A DNA stretch of 64,000 bases from Pseudomonas fluorescens (lineage in GTDB: Bacteria > Pseudomonadota > Gammaproteobacteria > Pseudomonadales > Pseudomonadaceae): the NCBI GenBank assembly GCA_902825215.1, contig LR782234.1, forward strand, positions 3,038,001 to 3,102,000, given 5' to 3'. The notes under the pieces are model-generated. The model did no database searches. It had not been told where the DNA came from and was given only the letters and a program-made list of their open reading frames with translations. A program made the position numbers and the translations under genes. Below, one piece after another: positions 55,711 through 63,693 of the stretch (its first letter is position 1; the number at the start of each line of letters is the position of its first letter).

Positions 55711-56217
55711 ATCAAAGTACCTGTGTATAGCCGTCTAGCGTTCATGGTAACGAAATTTCCTCGAGGCGGCGTGCCACGCTACGGGCGCTTTGTTAGCCTC
55801 GGTCTCCATTCGGATATCTCGAATGAGAGCCAACTCCCGATCAAAATAGGTTGCAGCGTTGGCGTGGCAGGGGTTGAGTTTCGATAGTCACGCAAGCTCA
55901 CCAAATTTGTCACCTAGCCAACGGTACATGCGGTCTTATGATCTACAAAGCTGCTCATTCGAATGCCTGAGTAATGGAGTGACGGACTATCGTGATGATT
56001 CACGCATACCATGCTCCATTTATGGCTGTTAAGACGAACAAGGATGGCTATTCTGGAGGGAATTTTGCGACTATTTATGGGGAATTTCTGGAACATTGCA
56101 CCTAAATTCGCTTTGAAAACCATCAAAATGTCGATCTGTTACAAAATGGATCCATTTATTGAAATTCTCACTGATTTCTGTGATTGTGATGGCACTTCAA
56201 CATGCAAGGAGTAGGTT
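55711..56217. other. AT-rich leader of the first RiPP cluster
   Basis: About 500 bases, noticeably AT-rich towards 56217; no gene accepted. A small frame ending at 56214 has no clear ribosome site. AAGGAG at 56207-56212 is the ribosome site for the precursor. The promoter should lie here. Confidence 0.5.
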
Positions 56218-56400
56218 ATGCCCGTAGCAGCTGCCAAAGTCGAACACCCGGCCCCCTCGGCCATTCGTCAACGCTTGTCCAAAGGTCAAAGCACCAATCC
56301 GGCCATACAGCGCCTGCGCTCGCGGGTGCTGAGCGAGGTGGATGTCGGTCAGGTCATCACCAGCTATGACCGTATGCATCATCGCCACAACCGTTCGTGA
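56218..56400 (+). CDS. RiPP precursor peptide with YDR-M-HHR-HNR core
   Basis: 60 aa with strong AAGGAG. The leader (residues 1-45) is Arg/Ser/Gln rich (AIRQRLSKGQSTNPAIQRLR). The C-terminus SYDRMHHRHNRS has three aromatic-x-Arg triplets: YDR, HHR and HNR. Three-residue aromatic-x-x units are the substrate of radical SAM cyclophane maturases (triceptides). It starts 9 bases before the maturase start, so the two are coupled. With an arginase-like enzyme in the cluster, the core arginines are also likely targets. Confidence 0.8.
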   Translation: MPVAAAKVEHPAPSAIRQRLSKGQSTNPAIQRLRSRVLSEVDVGQVITSYDRMHHRHNRS

Positions 56401-56409
56401 GTCGCCTGC

Positions 56410-58581
56410 ATGGACGCCGCTAAAATCTCGTCGTTTTTGGTAAAGGTGGCATCGAGATGCAATCTCGATTGCGATTACTGCTACGTCTACCATCATGCAG
56501 ATCAGAGTTGGCGTTCCATGCCCAAATTTCTCTCTGCTGAGCATCGCGAAGCATTTGCTCAACGGCTTGCGCAGTACGTGACTCAAACGGAATTAAAACA
56601 GTGCGCGGTGATTCTTCATGGGGGAGAGCCGCTGCTGGCAGGGGCACAAACGCTGGCGGACTTCGCGGCACTACTGCGCTCTACTTGCCCCATTCCGGTT
56701 GACGTCAGTTTGCAAACTAACGGGCTGCTGCTGACTGACGAGGTACTCCAGGTCTTGGCTGCAGCGGACATTGGCGTCTCACTGAGCTTGGATGGCCCAA
56801 AAGTCGCGAATGACAGACACCGTTTGACCCGTAAGGGGCGTTCAAGCTTTGAACAGACCCAGCAGGCGCTCATCCGCTTGCAAAATTACCCCTCCATCTT
56901 CGCCGGCGTGATCGCAGTCGTTGACACCTCTACCAGCGCTAGCGAACTCTTCAGCTATTTCGATCAGTTCAAGATCCCGCGTCTCGACTTTCTGCTTCCC
57001 GATGCCCACTGGCTCCGGCCACCGCCGGGCAGGAATCAGGATCCTGGCTTGTACGAGCAGTGGCTTGTGAACGCCTTCGATATTTGGTTTGACCATTACC
57101 CACACATTCCCCTGCGCACCTTCGAAGCGTTGCTGGATGTCTGTGCGGGACTGCCCTCGGGGACGGATGCGTTTGGCTTTGGTGACGTGAGCCTGCTGTC
57201 CATCGAAACCGACGGTACTTATCACGACCTTGATGTTTTGAAGGTCACACAGGATGGCGCTACCCGATTGATTGGCTCTGTCTTGGATACACCGATCGCT
57301 GATGTGGCTCAATCCCAGGCCATCGAGCAGCACCGGCGCTACCTGCGCAAAGAAGGGTTGTCAGAAGCATGCCAATCTTGTGGAATCGTCGACATCTGCG
57401 GTGGCGGCTCTCTTCCTCACCGATTCGGCCAAGACGGTTTCGTCAATCCTACCGTTTACTGCAATGAGATGAAGCGGTTGGTGACTCACATCACCGAGCG
57501 CTTGAACGAACATTTGATTGAGGAATGGAAGGGACGGGAGCACATACCGCTACCAGACACCTTTGATCTTGCTCAGTTTGAATTAGCCGAGACCTCGGCG
57601 CCCCATCTTGGGTGGCTGATTACAGGTGCCGAAGTTGATGCGGTACACGGGCTGCATGAAGCATTGGATTTATATCCTGAGGATCCGAGGGCAATGCAGT
57701 TGCGCTACTTGGACGATAATTTATTCGCGCTTAAGGCGCGGCAGGCCGGTGCCATTGCTTGGGCGGGTGCTGCCGTAGCTCAAAGCAGGGGGCACGCATT
57801 ATTGGCCGTCGATGGACAGCCTATTCAAGCGACTTCTGACTACTTGGTTGGGCTTCTACACAGTGAGACGCAGCACGATTGCGATGGTTTTTCGGTCGCA
57901 GAGGATGATTTGTGGCTAAGGGCACCGTTCGGCACCTCCATCTATTTCGAGGGTGAAGAGCTCGCGGCAAAGGGCAGGGAGCTGGTTTGCCAAGCCATGG
58001 CCATCGTAAAGGCATGGCGTCCGGCGCTCGCTTCTGAAATGCAGGTTGCCTGCACTGCTATCCAGTTCATCCGTGACCCGAGTGCAGATCCACGCAAGAT
58101 TGTTTCCTTTAGCGACAACTCTGTTCCAGGGGCGTTGTACGTGTCGATTTCTCAGGGTGATCGACTGATTGATCCCTATGATCTAGCGGACTCATTGATC
58201 CATGAACACCGACATCAAAAGCTCTACCTGCTTGAGCGATATTCCGCCACGGTTGAGCACACCAGCGCGCAGGTCGTTTCTCCTTGGCGGGAAGACCTAC
58301 GGCCCCCTTCAGGCTTGCTGCATGCGGTTTTCGTGTTCGTCGAACTGAGGCGTTTTTGGCTCCACGTCCTTGAGCATGGCCCTATCGAGATGATCTCACG
58401 GGCTATAAATCAAATCTCGGACACCGACCAACACCTTCAGCAAGCATTTGAGACCCTTAAGGAATGCCCATTGACTGATGTTGGACAGCACCTTTTAGAG
58501 GTTTTGCGCGTTGCATCCACAGAGGGGATAACGACAGATGAGTTCGCAGCTTACCGTCCCGCTGTCCAGCCTGTCGGCTGA
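56410..58581 (+). CDS. Fused radical SAM/SPASM and HExxH-domain RiPP maturase (FxsB-like)
   Basis: 723 aa. Radical SAM cluster CNLDCDYC (C17, C21, C24) and the downstream GGEP (HGGEPLLAG) place the N-terminal half as a peptide maturase. The SPASM iron-sulfur region CQSCGIVDICGGGSLPHR with later VYC follows at about residue 320-360. The C-terminal half has HEHRH (598-602), an intact HExxH in LIHEHRHQKLYLL. Proteins with this fusion have been described as catalysing cyclophane formation by the radical SAM half and beta-hydroxylation by the 2-oxoglutarate-dependent HExxH half. It lies right after the precursor. The next gene overlaps its end by 44 bases. Confidence 0.88.
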   Translation: MDAAKISSFLVKVASRCNLDCDYCYVYHHADQSWRSMPKFLSAEHREAFAQRLAQYVTQTELKQCAVILHGGEPLLAGAQTLADFAALLRSTCPIPVDVSLQTNGLLLTDEVLQVLAAADIGVSLSLDGPKVANDRHRLTRKGRSSFEQTQQALIRLQNYPSIFAGVIAVVDTSTSASELFSYFDQFKIPRLDFLLPDAHWLRPPPGRNQDPGLYEQWLVNAFDIWFDHYPHIPLRTFEALLDVCAGLPSGTDAFGFGDVSLLSIETDGTYHDLDVLKVTQDGATRLIGSVLDTPIADVAQSQAIEQHRRYLRKEGLSEACQSCGIVDICGGGSLPHRFGQDGFVNPTVYCNEMKRLVTHITERLNEHLIEEWKGREHIPLPDTFDLAQFELAETSAPHLGWLITGAEVDAVHGLHEALDLYPEDPRAMQLRYLDDNLFALKARQAGAIAWAGAAVAQSRGHALLAVDGQPIQATSDYLVGLLHSETQHDCDGFSVAEDDLWLRAPFGTSIYFEGEELAAKGRELVCQAMAIVKAWRPALASEMQVACTAIQFIRDPSADPRKIVSFSDNSVPGALYVSISQGDRLIDPYDLADSLIHEHRHQKLYLLERYSATVEHTSAQVVSPWREDLRPPSGLLHAVFVFVELRRFWLHVLEHGPIEMISRAINQISDTDQHLQQAFETLKECPLTDVGQHLLEVLRVASTEGITTDEFAAYRPAVQPVG

Positions 58582-59551
58582 TCTGCATCAGAGACATGCC
58601 CAGCTTCGCGACTACTTTTGTGACAAAGATGCGCAAGCAACCTGTATCGATGAGCGGTGGGCACTGTCTTTGAGTTGGTCTGATGACCCTAATCGGTATG
58701 TCGACCCTCGACTCGATGAAGGGCTGGCATGGTGGGCCGCAGATATTCAATATCAGGATATGGCCAAAGCCCGTAAGCGCAGAGGAAGGGTGTTGTTAGC
58801 CCTCAACGACACGTGGACTTTGCAAAGTTGGAGCGAGTGGCTAGCGCGAACTCCTCAACATGAAGATATCGTCGTACTCCACGTCGATGATCATAAAGAC
58901 TTGGATGCGCCTCGCTTCTTCAACCGTCCGGACGGCTGGTTTGATCCCATCAGTTGCCGACTTGTCGACCTGCATGTGCCGCATTCAGTAACGGATGCCA
59001 TCATGAGTGGAGCATTGGGCATGGGAAGCTTCCTCACACCCTTTCTGCACAGGCATCCCGACACCGAAGTGCGGCATCTCTGCCAAGGGCCCAAATGCAC
59101 TCGAACTACCGACTCGCAGATCATACTGGAGTCCGTGGCTGATACCCTGCTTGACCCGTCCGCTTTGCGTCCCGCTGTTTCGCTCATCGCTGATGGTCAG
59201 GGGACTGGGCATGGTCGGTACCGATTTACCCATGACCTTGATTTGTGGCTTGAAGGCCTGTCGAAATCTCGCGCCCCCATTCTTCTTCACGTGGACATGG
59301 ATTACTTCTGCAACCGGTACGATGGAGATAGCGATCACATTGATCATCCTGGCCCGCTAAACGATACGCTGCCGCAGATTCTGAGCAGAATCGATGTACT
59401 GACTAAAGCGTTACACCGTCACGGCCTGGCCGAACGACTCGTTGATATCGTGATCGCGTTTTCCCCTGGGTTTTTCCCTGCGGAATTCTGGGCTGAGAGC
59501 TGTGACCGGCTTCTGATTGGTCTGGGAGAGCAGCCGTGGGGCGATCTGTGA
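58538..59551 (+). CDS. UPF0489/OspR-like peptide arginase candidate
   Basis: 337 aa. VVLHVDDHKDLDAP (D117, H119, D121) and LLHVDMDYFC (D253, D255) are the D-x-H-x-D and D-x-D metal sets of the arginase-like UPF0489 family. In other RiPP clusters a protein of this family, OspR, removes urea from Arg side chains in the precursor to give ornithine. Here the precursor core has three Arg residues, which fits the role. It overlaps both neighbours (44 bases upstream, 16 bases downstream), so it is part of the same operon. The arginase function is inference from family and context. Confidence 0.75.
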   Translation: MSSQLTVPLSSLSADLHQRHAQLRDYFCDKDAQATCIDERWALSLSWSDDPNRYVDPRLDEGLAWWAADIQYQDMAKARKRRGRVLLALNDTWTLQSWSEWLARTPQHEDIVVLHVDDHKDLDAPRFFNRPDGWFDPISCRLVDLHVPHSVTDAIMSGALGMGSFLTPFLHRHPDTEVRHLCQGPKCTRTTDSQIILESVADTLLDPSALRPAVSLIADGQGTGHGRYRFTHDLDLWLEGLSKSRAPILLHVDMDYFCNRYDGDSDHIDHPGPLNDTLPQILSRIDVLTKALHRHGLAERLVDIVIAFSPGFFPAEFWAESCDRLLIGLGEQPWGDL

Positions 59552-60726
59552 GCACTCCAAGATCCAAGGTAACAGCGCGGACGACTCCTAAGCCCCCTCC
59601 GGTGAAAGCGAAGTCTAAACTGGGCCCGGTGTCGCCGGAAGATCTGGAGTTTACGCGCACTCCGGGAAGCCGAGAGCGCGGCGGAGGGCCCGGGGGAGAA
59701 GCTTGGGTCATCTCGGTTGAAGGCAAGCGGGCGGGCATCGCATACATAAATCTGGTGGAGGACGAGGTTCGAGGCCGTCACGCGTCGTTCCATGTCTTCC
59801 TCAACCGACCAAGCCAAGGGCGACAGATTGGCCGGAGCGCTTACCAGTACTGCTGTCAGAACAGCCAATACGATGTCATCTACGCGCACATGCGTAAGTC
59901 CAATCTGGCGTCACGCAAGGCGGCTGAGCATGCCGGGTTCATAGAGGCGCCGACAGGCGACTCCCAGCTCGTTTTAGTCTGGTATCGAGATACTAACCGA
60001 CATGCCAAACCTGAACACGCTGAGGCTTCTTCAGACACTCACGACGAGGGTGCGCACGAACATGTCACTCAGACTCGACCTTCTACAGCGGTGAGAACTT
60101 TCGACGAGGTGCCTGTGAGTTCGTTGGAGTTGCAGTTTGACGAAAAAAACAGCGATGTCCTTGTCTGGAACGGTCAGGTGGTTATGTCACGTACTGAAGA
60201 AGCGTACTTTGAAATGCTTTTTTCGAGGCTTGCATACCTCAATCCTCGTACTGTACTTGAGATAGGGTTTGGCTTAGGAATCTCCGCTACGTTGATCCAG
60301 CAGTACCTCAAACCCGAGCGTCACGACATTTTTGAAATAGAGTCCACCATCTACCAAGACCTGCTAGCTTTCTCCCAGCGCCATCCTTCAGTGCAACCGT
60401 TTTGCGGTGACTGGAACCGCTGTCACATCGAAGGGAACTACGACTTCATTTTCTTCGACCCCTTTGACTATCACATGGAGGAGGGCGCTCAAGTTGAAGG
60501 GCTTCACTGTGAGCAGGATCAGCGAGCGACCCGAGCTCTGAAAATGCGGGCGCTGTTGAATCCTGATGGTGTTCTCTGCCATCCGCATTTCGGCGATGGT
60601 GATGTGCCTGAACTCCCCGGATTTGCGACGGTGATTGTCGAACGGGTGAAAGTTTCACCCATCCGGATGGCGGATGAGACGCTGTGTGAGGATGTGGCCA
60701 TCGTCTATCACAAGCCTCTTGCTTGA
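59536..60726 (+). CDS. GNAT acetyltransferase-methyltransferase fusion (RiPP tailoring)
   Basis: 396 aa, GTG start with GGGAGAG. Residues about 50-150 look like a GNAT domain (GKRAGIAYINLVEDEVRG, acetyl-CoA loop near GRQIGRSAYQYC). Residues about 215-390 are a class I SAM methyltransferase: VLEIGFGLGISATLIQ (240-255) with an acidic strand end. The VLEIGFG block and IFEIESTIYQDL resemble GAMT and RMT2, which methylate guanidino or arginine delta nitrogens. A linker of about 60 residues joins the domains. The combination suggests acylation and methylation of Arg/Orn side chains or the peptide terminus; this is inference. Confidence 0.7.
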   Translation: MGRSVSTPRSKVTARTTPKPPPVKAKSKLGPVSPEDLEFTRTPGSRERGGGPGGEAWVISVEGKRAGIAYINLVEDEVRGRHASFHVFLNRPSQGRQIGRSAYQYCCQNSQYDVIYAHMRKSNLASRKAAEHAGFIEAPTGDSQLVLVWYRDTNRHAKPEHAEASSDTHDEGAHEHVTQTRPSTAVRTFDEVPVSSLELQFDEKNSDVLVWNGQVVMSRTEEAYFEMLFSRLAYLNPRTVLEIGFGLGISATLIQQYLKPERHDIFEIESTIYQDLLAFSQRHPSVQPFCGDWNRCHIEGNYDFIFFDPFDYHMEEGAQVEGLHCEQDQRATRALKMRALLNPDGVLCHPHFGDGDVPELPGFATVIVERVKVSPIRMADETLCEDVAIVYHKPLA

Positions 60727-60833
60727 TGATCCGGGCCTCGGTCAGCGCGTTCATCTGACCAGACGCTGGCACGGCTTTTTGGAGAAAGGCTCGTCGTACG
60801 TTTTTCAGAATGCCTCAATGGCAACGGAGCAAC

Positions 60834-61991
60834 ATGGCCCCAGTAAGCTTCAACTCTGATGAGCTATCAAAAGAACTGGTGGCGCCCGATGACGCGGGCG
60901 AGCGGGTCATTATCTACCAAGAAATCGATGAGAGCGGAGTTGCGACTGGACGTAGTGCGACATTTGCTGATATTGAGTTCCGTGGCTTGGGGTATGCAGA
61001 TCTTATAGGGCATACGCTGGGTACTCCCCTAGTCATGCCACTGCGCCTAGCGAATGCTCGGGTCATTCAGAGCAATTTGCTAGACCTCTCATTAGAGACC
61101 CAGGTTTCGGTCAGCGCAGTTTTGGATAGCCCGTACTCGTCCAGGGCACTTGGCTTGGTGCGAGATGGCTGGCTACCTTCCGGCATCGCGTTCAGCGATT
61201 CGATGATTGTGCTCCCTGACAGATGCGTCTTCAGCGAGTTGGCCGGCAGATTTCGTGCTGGGGAGAAAACAAAATTGGAGGATAAGGATTTCCTTGATTT
61301 TCTCATTGGCCGCAAGGTTCGAATCAATCCCCTGTTGTATGTGCTTGAAGGCAATCTCAAGAGAAATCCCGACGATGCGAGCATCGAACACCAGTTCGAC
61401 GTCGCAACTGAAATTATTAACGCTGCATTGCCATTGGCTCAGATAGTACCGATCGGGCGGGGTAGTCTTGAAGGGGTAAGGGGCCTCATTCGCGACAGCG
61501 AGGCGGGCATGGTGCGCAAGCAGGAATTCCTGACGCGTTTGGCGCCGAAACTGCGGGCTCCGATAGCCGCGCGACGTGTCAATGAGGTCTGGGATGAAGT
61601 GCTGGCCACCGCGAAAGCATGTGAAGTCCCAGTACGGTCACTTGTCGTGCTGGCTGCCTTGAGCGCTGTATGTGTCCCAAATGGTAAGAGTCCGGCCAAA
61701 GGGTTGCTCAAGTTTAACGTAAGGAAATATACGGTTGAGGACGCCTACAACGCTCTGGCCGACCTCCGATCGCTTGAAGTGCTGATGCACCTGTTCGCAG
61801 CGTTCCCGGATGAGAAGATTCTGCTTTGCACTGGGGATAAGGATCTTGTGCTCTTCTGGGCTGGAATCAGGCCGTCCGAATTCGCCATGGTCAACGGGGT
61901 TTTCAGTGCTAAGTTCTCACCCGTCGAAGATCTGTTGCCGAACGTCACGTCTGAGCGAAAGGCTGCCTACTTTTCCGCAGTTGATGAATGA
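60834..61991 (+). CDS. Unknown protein in the RiPP operon, possibly PIN-like
   Basis: 385 aa from ATG 60834 with GGAG five bases upstream. I do not recognise the family. Acidic positions in IVLPDRCVFSEL, YVLEGN and LLCTGDKDLVLFW resemble the spacing of PIN-like nucleases, but this is tentative. It follows the GNAT-methyltransferase gene by 107 bases in the same direction, so it may be expressed with the cluster, though it could be an unrelated gene. Confidence 0.5.
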   Translation: MAPVSFNSDELSKELVAPDDAGERVIIYQEIDESGVATGRSATFADIEFRGLGYADLIGHTLGTPLVMPLRLANARVIQSNLLDLSLETQVSVSAVLDSPYSSRALGLVRDGWLPSGIAFSDSMIVLPDRCVFSELAGRFRAGEKTKLEDKDFLDFLIGRKVRINPLLYVLEGNLKRNPDDASIEHQFDVATEIINAALPLAQIVPIGRGSLEGVRGLIRDSEAGMVRKQEFLTRLAPKLRAPIAARRVNEVWDEVLATAKACEVPVRSLVVLAALSAVCVPNGKSPAKGLLKFNVRKYTVEDAYNALADLRSLEVLMHLFAAFPDEKILLCTGDKDLVLFWAGIRPSEFAMVNGVFSAKFSPVEDLLPNVTSERKAAYFSAVDE

Positions 61992-62254
61992 CGCTTGGAA
62001 CCTCCCTCTGCAGCAGCGATTGCTGCTTACGCAGTTTTTGCGTGGCCCGCTGCAGAAGCAGCCGATTTGCAGCGTACGTACAAATGGCCCTGTCCTGTTG
62101 AGGGTGGATAGCTGGTCATTCGTTTTTTGAGCCAGACTCGCATTCACTGCAGTCTTGACCCATCTCAAGATTGGGGTACTCCGAGTGTTGAAGATAGCTT
62201 GGGGAGACGTCTGTCATGATATGTTGACCAATCGCTATACAGGAGTTCAGCTGG

Positions 62255-62722
62255 ATGCCCACCTTCACGACAGATCAAGCAAAGGGCGTCGTTCCTTTGC
62301 TTGCAAAAACCGCTGTGCCCAGAACAGGCTCGGATCACCTGCCAGGTTATTACTCCCCACTCCACGACATGTGGGTGGTGGAAACAATCGATGGAGTGAA
62401 ACCCATCATCACTCGCGGTGCGCTCGATGAGCTTCTCACCAAGACCAAAGTAAACACCGAAGAGGACGATGATTCCTTCGTCACGCTCGAGACGTTGACC
62501 AAGACGCACGCTGCTCCAGAGAGTGATGATGACCTGAGCAACAATGGGTGCGGATCACACCTGCTTCAGTTGGTGACCAAGACCGACACGGTGGTAGAAG
62601 AGGACGATCCGGGTAGCAGCTACGCCATGCTAGAGCTAATGACCAAGACCGAAGCTGAGCTCGAAAACGATGATCCGGGTGATCCGCTGTTCGGCCTAGA
62701 CCAACGTTTCTACCTAGACTGA
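62255..62722 (+). CDS. Graspetide precursor with four TKTxxxxExDD core repeats
   Basis: 155 aa, AGGAG nine bases before the ATG. Leader about 1-55. The C-terminal half carries four copies of a core unit, each starting with TKT and having Glu 7 residues after the first Thr: T62/E69, T82/E89, T108/E115, T130/E137, followed at +9 and +10 by DD (71-72, 91-92, 117-118, 139-140). Ser/Thr donors and Glu/Asp acceptors in repeated units are the hallmark of omega-ester graspetides. The ATP-grasp ligase gene follows after 11 bases. Confidence 0.82.
   Translation: MPTFTTDQAKGVVPLLAKTAVPRTGSDHLPGYYSPLHDMWVVETIDGVKPIITRGALDELLTKTKVNTEEDDDSFVTLETLTKTHAAPESDDDLSNNGCGSHLLQLVTKTDTVVEEDDPGSSYAMLELMTKTEAELENDDPGDPLFGLDQRFYLD
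62438..62674 (+). repeat. Four-fold TKTxxxxExDD repeat in the graspetide precursor
   Basis: Codons 62-140 of the precursor, units spaced 20, 26 and 22 residues. Consensus preceded by LxxL and followed by a Gly/Pro/Ser linker. Each may be cyclised separately. Confidence 0.8.
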
Positions 62723-62733
62723 GGCTCGTCGTC

Positions 62734-63693
62734 ATGTTTTTGTTGGTGACAAACCGCCGCGATATCACAATGGATTTCGTGGTAGCAGAGCTTCAGAAAC
62801 GGAGCTTGCCTTACTTCAGGCTAAATACCGAATTACTCCCCCAATCCCGAAGCTCCATGGGTTGCATCGCCATGGACGACTGGTCTATTGAATTCGAGGG
62901 GCGAGAAATCTCCGGGCGAGATGTGAAGGCCGCATACTTCCGTCGCCCAGGCGCTCCCCAAGCGCCGGCACTTGTCGAGGATCAAGGCCAGCGTGCCTAC
63001 ATTGAAGCGGAATGGAGCAGCTTCCTCAAAAGCCTTTATTTCCGGTTGGAAGGGAGATGGTTGAGCGACCCTACCCAGATCTTTCTCGCTGAAGACAAGC
63101 CTCGGCAGCTCATCGTTGCCCACCAGCTTGGTTTCAACATCCCCAGCACAACCATCACTAACCAACTGAAGTCGGCTGAGCCCCTGACAGCAGGGGGCCG
63201 TGCAATTGGGAAGCCCTTGCGCCAAGCGGTTCTACCGGGTGCGCTGGAAAAGGTGATGTTCACCTCACGGTTGCAGCCCTTGACCACAGATGATGAACCA
63301 GCCCTCGGTCTTGCTCCCCTGATCATTCAAACTGAGGTGCTCAAAAAATACGATGTCCGTGTAACGGTAGTGGGTTCCCAAGTTTTCGCAACAGCTATCT
63401 GGTCTCAGGAAAAGGGCGACACGGAGGTTGATTGGCGCAAAGGTAGTCATCCTGATTTGGAGCATGAAGCAATCAGCCTGCCGGATGAGGTAGCCGAACA
63501 ATGTCGAGTACTGGTTCGACGGATGAATCTAAGATACGGAGCTATCGATCTGGTGTGTGATCGAGATGGAAAGCTCTGGTTTTTAGAAATCAACCCCAAC
63601 GGGCAGTGGGCTTGGATTGAGAATCAGACTGGATACCCGATTGCCACTGCAATTGTTGATGAACTGGAGAGCATCAAAAATGGGTTGGTTTGA
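62734..63693 (+). CDS. MvdD-type ATP-grasp RiPP macrocyclase (graspetide ligase)
   Basis: 319 aa. ATP-grasp fold: N-terminal FLLVTNRRDITMDFVV, middle KYDVRVTVVGSQVFATAI, and metal/ATP residues at the end in GAIDLVCDRDG and LWFLEINPNGQWAW. The EINPNGQ block with Trp is typical of MvdC/MvdD ligases, which form ester or amide links between Thr/Ser/Lys and Glu/Asp side chains. It starts 11 bases after the precursor stop and overlaps the following membrane gene by 14 bases. Confidence 0.88.
   Translation: MFLLVTNRRDITMDFVVAELQKRSLPYFRLNTELLPQSRSSMGCIAMDDWSIEFEGREISGRDVKAAYFRRPGAPQAPALVEDQGQRAYIEAEWSSFLKSLYFRLEGRWLSDPTQIFLAEDKPRQLIVAHQLGFNIPSTTITNQLKSAEPLTAGGRAIGKPLRQAVLPGALEKVMFTSRLQPLTTDDEPALGLAPLIIQTEVLKKYDVRVTVVGSQVFATAIWSQEKGDTEVDWRKGSHPDLEHEAISLPDEVAEQCRVLVRRMNLRYGAIDLVCDRDGKLWFLEINPNGQWAWIENQTGYPIATAIVDELESIKNGLV

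Noticed and set aside
56011..56214. 67-codon frame directly before the RiPP precursor
   Set aside because: AT-rich leader with no ribosome site and unlikely composition; it may be chance.
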